DNA of 64,000 bases, taken from positions 62,001 through 126,000 of the forward strand of contig NZ_LJYW01000001.1 in assembly GCF_001305515.1 (NCBI RefSeq), read 5' to 3'. This DNA comes from Prosthecodimorpha hirschii (GTDB lineage Bacteria; Pseudomonadota; Alphaproteobacteria; Rhizobiales; Ancalomicrobiaceae). Position numbers and translations under genes: made by a program. This document shows positions 1-6,511 of this stretch, one piece after another. Numbering within the stretch: position 1 is the first letter of the stretch; every line of letters starts with the position of its first letter. Below the pieces are notes generated by a model that made no database searches, had not been told where the DNA came from, and saw nothing but the letters and a program-made list of their open reading frames with translations.

Positions 1-1
1 T

Positions 2-274
2 CTCGTAAACCAAAACCTCGATGACGATGATCACAGATATGCTGCCGATTTCGGGCGCAAGTTGATCGAAGCGCCTTTTGTAGCTGCTTTGCCAGACAAA
101 GCCGACCGCGAGTTAATAGGGAATGCAATTGGATTTGGTTGCGATGTTTTCTGTACTTGTGACAGGGCAACGATCGTTAAGAAGCGAGATCAGCTACGAC
201 AAGTACCTTTGCGAATTTTGACGCCAGCAGAGTGGTGGGCGCATGTAAAACCGTGGGTCGCTTTATGGCGCTAG
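2..274 (+). CDS. PIN-domain-like protein, C-terminal fragment (runs off the left edge)
   Basis: The reading frame is open from the window edge to a TAG at 272-274, so only the last 90 residues are present and the start lies outside. The visible part has an aspartate-containing stretch (GCDVFCTCDRATIVKKRDQL) followed by ILTPAEWW. That resembles the last acidic segment and tail of PIN-fold ribonucleases, where a short strand ending in T-x-D is followed by a TPxEf-type ending. The N-terminal acidic residues needed to confirm the fold are outside the window. It lies 58 bp upstream of the DUF4365 gene in the same orientation. Its base composition is lower in GC than the core genes further on. Function is inferred only from this resemblance. 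Confidence 0.4.
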   Translation, partial: LVNQNLDDDDHRYAADFGRKLIEAPFVAALPDKADRELIGNAIGFGCDVFCTCDRATIVKKRDQLRQVPLRILTPAEWWAHVKPWVALWR

Positions 275-332
275 TTCGCCCCAAATCGAAAAAGGAAACT
301 GGTTTGCTAATAACGACCGTTCGGTATGTCCA

Positions 333-1316
333 ATGAGAACGCGCGGAAACCTCGTTACTGAGCGTGCCGGGGTAAACTATGTGCGCGATGTCGTGGAGGG
401 AGCGGGCTGCCTGCTGAAAGAAATCAACCTGCAGCACGATTTTGGACATGACGCCACGATGATGCTGGTTGTGAATGGTGAGGTTCGCCCACGCGAAGTC
501 GCGCTTCAGATCAAGTCCGGCGTTAGCTATGTTTCGCCAACGACCTGTGGTTTGCCTGCGACAGCCTCTCACATCTATTTCTGGGCTGAACATGACCTTG
601 TAACGCTTGGCGTGGTCTATGACCCAGCTGAAAAATCGGCCTGGTGGATAGATTTGCAAACCGCCGCTCGGGAATTTCGAGTGGCAAATCCCAAGAAGGG
701 GACCACATTTACGTTCGCAAAGGGGCTTTGGAATCAGTTTAACCAAACAGATTTCGCGTCGATTTTGGTTCCGACGCTTCTTGGGGAGCCACCGAGCGTT
801 CCCCTTGAACGATTATGCACGTGGGTCATGGGCGGGGACATTGAGACACATGACATTGGTGTTCGCGCCATCCGAGCGCGCTACTATCGCGAGGCTGCGG
901 CATGGGAGTGTCTGATCGAGGCATTTAAGTCGAAGCCGGTTGAGCAACTGACACTCAGCCTTCCCATTGCCCTAGCAAAGCTGCTAGGTCACGACGATAT
1001 CGGTTATTATTCCAACGAGATTCCCGAAGAAGTTCGTGCTCCAGCGATCGCAAAGGTTTTGACCTTTAACGTTGACGAAATTTCCAAACTACTTTCGATG
1101 TTGCCCGACGGTGACTTCGATCGGCCTAGCGTTGGTTACAGCTTAATGCCGCTCTTTGGTAAGAGCTCAGAAAGCCTGCGAATTCCTTCCGTTATTCGTG
1201 ACAATGACAGGTTTGCCCCTTCAGTTCGCCAAATTGCAGGGGCGCTATTTGAGTGGTATCGGCGTGATCCAGTTTGGTGGGGCTTCTGGCGTCGAGATAC
1301 AGGCAAACGACATTGA
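333..1316 (+). CDS. DUF4365 domain-containing protein (PD-(D/E)xK nuclease-like)
   Basis: A 327-residue protein. Residues about 8-110 match the DUF4365 pattern: an RAGVN helix, then a beta strand with a conserved aspartate in HDFGHDA (Asp40), then ALQIKSG (Gln59-x-Lys61). D...(E/Q)xK is the arrangement of the restriction-endonuclease-like fold. The remaining 200 residues have no family I recognise. DUF4365 proteins are found in bacterial defence islands, fused or adjacent to other immunity genes, but a specific substrate is not established. The gene follows the PIN-like fragment and precedes an AbiE toxin-antitoxin pair. Codon use and GC content are lower than in the housekeeping part of the window, consistent with horizontal acquisition. 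Confidence 0.65.
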   Translation: MRTRGNLVTERAGVNYVRDVVEGAGCLLKEINLQHDFGHDATMMLVVNGEVRPREVALQIKSGVSYVSPTTCGLPATASHIYFWAEHDLVTLGVVYDPAEKSAWWIDLQTAAREFRVANPKKGTTFTFAKGLWNQFNQTDFASILVPTLLGEPPSVPLERLCTWVMGGDIETHDIGVRAIRARYYREAAAWECLIEAFKSKPVEQLTLSLPIALAKLLGHDDIGYYSNEIPEEVRAPAIAKVLTFNVDEISKLLSMLPDGDFDRPSVGYSLMPLFGKSSESLRIPSVIRDNDRFAPSVRQIAGALFEWYRRDPVWWGFWRRDTGKRH

Positions 1317-1428
1317 AAGGGCTTGCGAGCGCAGAGGAATCAGTGCCCCATTTTGTCTTTTCTTGGCGTTGTGATAGAACCTCTGCTGTCTCTTAAACTT
1401 GCCGAGGAAACATCACATCGCTACGGCC

Positions 1429-2040
1429 ATGGATTCTCAACGCGCTCAAGCGCTCAAGCTGCTGAAAACGTGCCCGATGATGCGGCTGAAGGACTTTGCC
1501 GCCCACGGCATCGGCCCGGAAACGCTGGCGCGTCTTGTCCGGGACGGGGCGGTCGTTCGCCCCGCGCGCGGTCTCTATCAGCTCGCGGATAGCCCGGGCG
1601 ATGCCGCCCGTGTGCTTGCTGAAGCGTCGGCACTCATTCCCAAAGGCGTCATCTGCCTGATCTCGGCGCTGCAATTCCATGAGCTGACTCTGCAAATGCC
1701 GTCGGCCGTTTGGATGGCCATCGATCGCACCGCTTGGCGTCCCAAGATCGACTATCCACCCATTCGCTTTGTGCGCTTCACCGGCCCCTCGCTGACAGAG
1801 GGTGTCGAGCGGCACTCCATCGAAGGCGTCGAGGTGGCAGTCACTAATCCGGCGCGGACAATCGTCGATTGCTTTCGCTACCGGGCGAAGGTCGGACTGG
1901 ACGTCGCTCTGGAGGGCCTGCGTGAGGGACTTCGACAGCGGAAAGTCACGAGCGACCAGCTATGGACTTATGGGACGAAAGGCAAGATCTGGTCGACCAT
2001 GAAGCCCTATGTGGAGGCGATGGTGTCCGATGGCGCGTGA
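1429..2040 (+). CDS. AbiEi-family antitoxin (type IV toxin-antitoxin)
   Basis: About 203 residues from the ATG at 1429; an in-frame TTG at 1399 is an alternative start. The N-terminal 60 residues form a winged-helix segment (MRLKDFAAHGIGPETLARL, then VVRPARGLYQL), the classic AbiEi N-terminal DNA-binding domain. The C-terminal part (VTNPARTIVDCFRYRAKVG) is the conserved AbiEi signature. In AbiE systems the antitoxin represses its own promoter and neutralises the nucleotidyltransferase toxin without direct complex formation. The 3' end overlaps the toxin gene by 11 bp, so the two are translationally coupled. Confidence 0.9.
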   Translation: MDSQRAQALKLLKTCPMMRLKDFAAHGIGPETLARLVRDGAVVRPARGLYQLADSPGDAARVLAEASALIPKGVICLISALQFHELTLQMPSAVWMAIDRTAWRPKIDYPPIRFVRFTGPSLTEGVERHSIEGVEVAVTNPARTIVDCFRYRAKVGLDVALEGLREGLRQRKVTSDQLWTYGTKGKIWSTMKPYVEAMVSDGA

Positions 2041-2941
2041 ACCCAGGAAAAACGTCGGCGCTTCGGTCCGGGCTCGTCTGCTCGACCGGTCTCGCGTCGA
2101 ACGCACGGATTTTCAGATTTTGCTGACGCGCTATGCGCTGGAGCGGCTTCTTTATCGACTGAGCCAATCACCCCATCGCGACCGCTTCGTTCTGAAAGGG
2201 GCGATGCTGTTCGTGACCTGGGTGGAAGACCCGTTCCGGCCGACACGCGATCTCGATTTCCTTGGCTATGGCGAGAACAGCCCGGACGCGATCGGCGGGG
2301 TCTTTCGGGAGATCTGTGGGCAACCGGTCGATGATGATGGCGTGGAGTTCGATATCGGAGCGATCACGGCTGTTCCGATCCGGGAAGACGTTGAATACGG
2401 CGGCATCCGCGTGCGCACCTCCGCGTCGATCGCAGGCGCCCGCGTTCCGATCCAGGTCGACATCGGCTTTGGTGACGCCGTCACGCCGGGACCCGTCGAG
2501 ATCGTGTATCCGCCACTGCTCGACGCGCCAGCACCCCGCCTGCGCGCTTATCCGGTGACGACGGTGGTTGCCGAGAAATTCCAGGCGCTCGTCCAACTCG
2601 GTATTGCGAACAGCCGGCTGAAGGATTTCTACGATCTCTGGTTGATCGCGCAGACGTTCGAATTTGATCGGGCATCGCTTGCAGAGGCTGTTCGTCAGAC
2701 CTTTGCGCGACGCGAGACCAGGCTTCCAACCGAGAAGCCGATCGGTCTGAGTGACGCTTACGCCGATGCCTGGGGGCGGCAATGGAAGGCCTTCCTGGGG
2801 CGAGAGCGAATGGCCGCGGCGCCGACGGAGCTGGCTGCCGTCGTGTCCGGCCTCGCCGGATTTCTGCTTCCCCTGATCGAGCCTGCTGAAAGAGATGAGC
2901 GTTGGAAGCCCGGTGAGGGCTGGAGTGCATCGAATGCGTAG
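2030..2941 (+). CDS. AbiEii-family nucleotidyltransferase toxin
   Basis: 303 residues starting at an ATG inside the end of the antitoxin gene. The DNA polymerase-beta-like nucleotidyltransferase core is visible: LKGAMLF (the G-S/A motif, residues 55-61), then RDLDFLGYG with Asp74 and Asp76 as metal ligands. A conserved lysine (EKFQALVQLG) and the C-terminal RLKDFYDLWLI helix complete the AbiEii signature. These toxins transfer nucleotides to tRNA or similar targets and halt growth, often as abortive infection. All key residues are present and the frame is intact, so the pair looks functional. Confidence 0.9.
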   Translation: MAREPRKNVGASVRARLLDRSRVERTDFQILLTRYALERLLYRLSQSPHRDRFVLKGAMLFVTWVEDPFRPTRDLDFLGYGENSPDAIGGVFREICGQPVDDDGVEFDIGAITAVPIREDVEYGGIRVRTSASIAGARVPIQVDIGFGDAVTPGPVEIVYPPLLDAPAPRLRAYPVTTVVAEKFQALVQLGIANSRLKDFYDLWLIAQTFEFDRASLAEAVRQTFARRETRLPTEKPIGLSDAYADAWGRQWKAFLGRERMAAAPTELAAVVSGLAGFLLPLIEPAERDERWKPGEGWSASNA

Positions 2942-3458
2942 CCTGCAGAACAGCGAGGAACGCGCACACGACGTCGTTATCTATCTCAGTCAATCGCGAG
3001 CTTTTGCGATTGGGCATAGCTATTTCTCCCGCGCTTCGTATATAATGCAAACGTACAGATCGACGCCGCGCACCGCGACACATTTATTGTGGAAAATCAA
3101 TTGCGTGCGATTCAGACGGTATATCTGACGGTAATTGCCTATTTCTCCGTTTTACACTCTCTGAAAATTCAAATCCTTACCGCTCCGGTTAATTATCGAG
3201 TGGGAATAACGCCCCCTGATCTCATTGCCAGGACTTCCAACATCGGGTGATGCAGCGGGGTTCGATTTCACAGCCCAAGGTCGGCGCTGAGTGTTGGGGG
3301 GTGCGGGGTCGTCGGCGTTGCGCGCGTTCGATCGGGAGGGTTTCGTCATCATGGCGCGCCCGTTTGCCCGCTGTCGGGGAATCGGGTCTCCTGCGGATCG
3401 GCTATTCTTGATCCTGGTCACCGGTGACGTGCCCCGCAAGACCGGCTCGGAGATCCCG
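2942..3458. other. 517-bp non-coding interval after the AbiE pair
   Basis: No convincing gene. The sequence is more AT-rich than the flanks around 2990-3200. I saw no terminator hairpin with a T-run and no tRNA. It may hold the distal end of the toxin-antitoxin insertion. Confidence 0.4.
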
Positions 3459-3806
3459 ATGGTGGTGGAGATATTCGGCATCAAGGCGTGCGACACGATG
3501 AAGAAGGCGCGCGCGTTTCTTGAGGCGCAAGGCATCGACTACGTCTTCCATGACTACAAGGTCGAAGGCGTGACGGCGGATCGTCTTTCGGCCTGGGCGG
3601 CGGCCGTCGGCTGGGAGACGCTCCTGAACACGTCCGGCACGACGTTCCGGAAGCTGTCCGAGGCCGATCGGCAGGACCTGACCGAGGCGAAGGCTATCGC
3701 TCTCATGGTCGCGCATCCGTCGTTGATCAAACGGCCCGTTTTGACGCGCCGGGCCGAGATTTTGGTCGGTTTCAAGCCCGAGACCTATTCGCGCCTCATC
3801 GGGTGA
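3459..3806 (+). CDS. ArsC/Spx-family reductase-like protein (YffB type)
   Basis: 115 residues from the ATG at 3459. The longer upstream frame has no family similarity. EIFGIKACDTMKKARAFLEA is the thioredoxin-fold N terminus of the YffB/Spx/MgsR branch, with Cys in the CDTMKKA motif. GTTFRKLSEADR and LIKRPVL are the conserved central and substrate-loop motifs of the ArsC family. These proteins are glutathione- or thioredoxin-linked thiol reductases, and the physiological substrate of YffB is not firmly known. GC-rich and core-like, it marks ordinary chromosome between the AbiE pair and the first insertion sequence. Confidence 0.85.
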   Translation: MVVEIFGIKACDTMKKARAFLEAQGIDYVFHDYKVEGVTADRLSAWAAAVGWETLLNTSGTTFRKLSEADRQDLTEAKAIALMVAHPSLIKRPVLTRRAEILVGFKPETYSRLIG

Positions 3807-4121
3807 ATGGAGGCACGCCGCGACCGCGGTCTTTCGGCCGAAGGCCGGCGGGACCCGTCGACCGAGACCAAGACGGGGTTGCAGACGGTCGGACCTTCGA
3901 GGCTCGGCGGTCTTGCGCCGTCGGTGTTCGCCAGCAGGCCCAGGCGGACCAAATCGCAGCCGGACCATACATTTGACTGGCAGGAAGACGGGCAGCATTT
4001 CAAAAACCCGCAGATCGGCGCTGCGCACCGCGGCAAACTTTTAAAATGAAGTCGTATTTTATAAATATGATAGTAAAAATTATCATGAGCGCCGGTCAAC
4101 ATGTCTTAAATTAGTATATTA
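3807..4121. other. Non-coding interval left of IS630 copy 1
   Basis: GC-rich at first, then markedly AT-rich from about 4040. It contains a small inverted repeat (ATGATA...TATCAT near 4067-4086) of unknown role. No part of the missing integrase N terminus is found here. Confidence 0.4.
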
Positions 4122-4204
4122 TACCAACGGCCGCGAACTGTGACTCTCTCTGGATTCCCAATTCGGCTTTGAGGTGATTCCATGGCGCGAGGAGGATTCG
4201 CGCC

Positions 4205-4714
4205 ATGGCTGCTGCGGTGAAGCTTCGGACGGACTACACGGCTTCGGATCTCCGGCGCCTCGCCGCCGGTTCGAGGCACGCGAACCAGAGCCGGCGGCTG
4301 TTGTCGCTGGCGGCGGTTCTCGACGGGATGGATCGCGAGCAGGCAGCGCGCATCGGCGGCATGGATCGGCAGACGCTGCGCGACTGGGTGCGCCGGTTCA
4401 ACGAACAGGGGCCTGACGGGCTGAAGGACATTCGGGCCAAGGGCGGCGTCGCTCGGCTGACGGCCGAGCAGCTCCGGGCCTTCGGCGAGATCGTCGAGAC
4501 CGGCCCCGACCGCGCCAGGGATGGGGTCGTACGCTGGCGGCGCATCGACCTCAAACGGGTGATCGAAGAGCGCTTCGGCGTCGTCTATCACGAGCGTACG
4601 ATCGGCAAGCTCCTGAAGCAGATCGGCTTCTCCCACATCAGCGCGCGGCCTCGTCATCCCGGCCAGAAGGTCGAGACCATGGAGGCTTTCAAAAAAACTT
4701 CCCCGCAACGCTGA
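4205..4714 (+). CDS. IS630 transposase, first frame (helix-turn-helix part), copy 1
   Basis: 169 residues, preceded by GAGGAGG nine bases upstream. It holds the helix-turn-helix DNA-binding half of IS630 transposases (LRRLAAGSRHANQSRRLL..., MDRQTLRDWVRRFNEQG, then YHERTIGKLLKQIGFSH). The frame runs into A7 at 4691-4697 and terminates 17 bases later after KKTSPQR. A -1 slip on the A run would read on into the catalytic frame and give a single transposase of about 355 residues, the normal size for this family. Programmed -1 frameshifting of this kind is known in several IS630-family elements. Confidence 0.85.
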   Translation: MAAAVKLRTDYTASDLRRLAAGSRHANQSRRLLSLAAVLDGMDREQAARIGGMDRQTLRDWVRRFNEQGPDGLKDIRAKGGVARLTAEQLRAFGEIVETGPDRARDGVVRWRRIDLKRVIEERFGVVYHERTIGKLLKQIGFSHISARPRHPGQKVETMEAFKKTSPQR

Positions 4715-4731
4715 AGGCCCATCTCGGCCAC

Positions 4732-5271
4732 GTGCGCAAGCGCAAGCCGGTGGAGATCTGGTTCCAGGATGAAGCCCGGATCGGGCAGAAGAACGGCCTC
4801 GTCCGGCAATGGGCCAGGCGCGGCACGCGGCCTCGTCAACCGGCCGACCAGCGCTACGAAAGCGCCTGCCTGTTCGGTGCCATCTGTCCGGCCCGCGGCG
4901 TCGGGGCGGCTCTTGCGATGCCCTTCGCCGACACCGCCGCGATGCAGGCCCATCTCGACGAGATCAGCCGCACCGTGGCCCGCGGCGCCCACGCCGTCCT
5001 GCTGCTCGACCGCGCCGGCTGGCACACGACCGACAAACTGCGGGTCCCGAAGAACATCACCCTGATCCTGCTGCCGTCGCGCTCTCCCGAGTTGAACCCG
5101 GTCGAGAACGTCTGGCAGTACCTCAGGGCAAACTGGCTCTCCAACCGCGTCTTCGACGCTTACCCCGACATCATCGAGGCAGCCTGCGACGCCTGGAAAA
5201 GCCTCACCGCAACCCCAGCCGTGATCACATCCATTGGAATGCGAGACTGGGCTCATATCGGTCAACTATGA
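4732..5271 (+). CDS. IS630 transposase, second frame (DDE catalytic part), copy 1
   Basis: The catalytic half: IWFQDEARIGQKNG supplies the first Asp, LLLDRAGWHTT the second Asp and SPELNPVENVWQYL the Glu of the DDE triad. It lies in the -1 frame relative to the first frame and is open back to the A7 run, so it is most likely translated as a frameshift fusion rather than from its own ATG. The frame is intact to the TGA at 5269-5271, just inside the right inverted repeat. Confidence 0.85.
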   Translation: MRKRKPVEIWFQDEARIGQKNGLVRQWARRGTRPRQPADQRYESACLFGAICPARGVGAALAMPFADTAAMQAHLDEISRTVARGAHAVLLLDRAGWHTTDKLRVPKNITLILLPSRSPELNPVENVWQYLRANWLSNRVFDAYPDIIEAACDAWKSLTATPAVITSIGMRDWAHIGQL

Positions 5272-5282
5272 GGGCCGTTGGT

Positions 5283-6359
5283 ATGACCTATCGGATCGAG
5301 GCGCGGGAGCGCCGCCTGACCATCGGCGTATGGCCGGATTGGTCGGTCACCGCTGCCCGGGAACAGGCCAAGCGCCTCAAGCGCGAGATCGACCAGGGTC
5401 GCGATCCGATGGCCGAACGGGACGAGGCTCGCGAGTCGCCGAACGTCCGGCAGCTCATCGACCGCTATCTGGAAGAACATGCCGCCAAGCTCGCAAAGCG
5501 GAACCGGGACGATCAGGCTTCGATGCTGCGCAAGCTGGTCGAACCGGCCTGGGGTCCGCGCAAGGCGGCGGAGATCCAGCCTGATAATGTTGATCGGCTT
5601 CTGCGCCAGATCGCCGGTGGCACTCCGGGAAAGCGAGGCCGAAAGCCGACGCCGGTGCGGGCCAACCGCGTCGGCGAAATCCTGCGCAAGATGTTCAACC
5701 TTGCGATCCGCTGGCGTATCCGCACCGACAACCCAGCCGCCGGTTTTGCCCGGAATGCCGAAGCGCCTCGGGACCGCTATCTCTCAACCGATGAAATCGG
5801 GCGGCGGTCCGCCGCGCTCGACTCCCATCCGAACCGGCGCGCCGCTGATGCAGCGCGCCTGATCCTGCTGACAGGCGCGCGACGCGGCGAAGTGCTGGGC
5901 GCGCGGTGGGACCAATTCGATCTCGAAGCCGCCGTCTGGATCAAACCCGCGGCCACCACGAAGCAGCGCCGCCTGCATCGCGCGCCGATCAGCGCTTCCG
6001 CCACCGCGCTGCTGCGCACGATCCGGCTGCGCTTGCCCGAAGATTGCGAGTGGGTGTTTCCGGGCGATGCCAAAGGAAAGCCGCTTCAGGACATCAAGCG
6101 GTTCTGGGAAGATGTGCGGGCGAAGGCCGAACTGCCCGCCGTCCGTATTCACGATCTACTCCACACCTTCGCGTCGCTGCTAGTTTCAGGCGGCATGACG
6201 CTGCCGATGATCGGCGAGCTTCTTGGCCACACTCAGGTTCAGACCACGCAGCGCTACGCCCATTTGCTCGACGATCCGCTGCGCGCCGGGCTGGAACAGG
6301 TCGGAGATATGCTTCGGGCCAAGCCGAGTTTGCCCACGACATCCACCCTTGGTCAGTAG
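5283..6359 (+). pseudogene. Tyrosine recombinase/integrase, N terminus lost to IS630, catalytic Arg changed
   Basis: 358 residues remain. The frame starts at the TA junction of IS630 copy 1 with YRIEARERRLTIG, which is the middle of the usual N-terminal arm-binding (DUF4102-like) domain, so roughly 50-70 residues are missing. Core motifs present: LTGARRGEVLG (first catalytic Arg), TTKQRRLHRAPIS (Lys region), ELLGHTQVQTTQRYAHL (His and nucleophilic Tyr). In the H-x-x-R box the sequence is HDLLHTF instead of HDLRHTF; the codon at 6159-6161 is CTC where an Arg codon such as CGC is expected. Loss of the N domain and of the second catalytic Arg both predict an inactive recombinase. Probably the relic of an integrated island. 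Confidence 0.88.
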
Positions 6360-6511
6360 CAACCGCTTCAACAGTCGCTTGCTTCAGGCCATCTCTAAAC
6401 ATTAATGGCAACGAGGCTGCGGAGCGTGCCCGGAGCGAGTGCTGAAGCCGATGATGGAGAGCCTACATTACGTTCATCAGCAGATGCCCGCTTGCGCTTG
6501 CGCCGGGGCAT

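Larger units (their letters stand above)
4122..5283 (+). mobile_element. IS630-family insertion sequence, copy 1 (with TA target repeats)
   Basis: Element ends at 4124 and 5281 (1158 bp), each bordered by TA (4122-4123 and 5282-5283), the target duplication expected of IS630/Tc1-mariner transposons. The terminal inverted repeat is CCAACGGCC/GGCCGTTGG, perfect for 9 bp and then diverging. It carries two overlapping transposase frames joined by a run of seven A (4691-4697). It has inserted directly into a tyrosine integrase gene, whose remaining 3' part begins at the right-hand TA. A nearly identical second copy lies at 11028-12184 in the same orientation. Confidence 0.92.

Noticed and set aside
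265-336. Small frame overlapping the DUF4365 start by ATGA
   Set aside because: Only 23 codons, no ribosome site, and it overlaps the end of the PIN-like gene.
3160-3190. tRNA 3'-end-like sequence (TTCAAATCC) as an attachment site
   Set aside because: The neighbouring bases do not form a T stem and no acceptor strand is found, so there is no tRNA or partial tRNA.
6484-6511. Hairpin after the NACHT gene as a terminator
   Set aside because: Only six paired bases around a long loop and no T-run on the minus strand.
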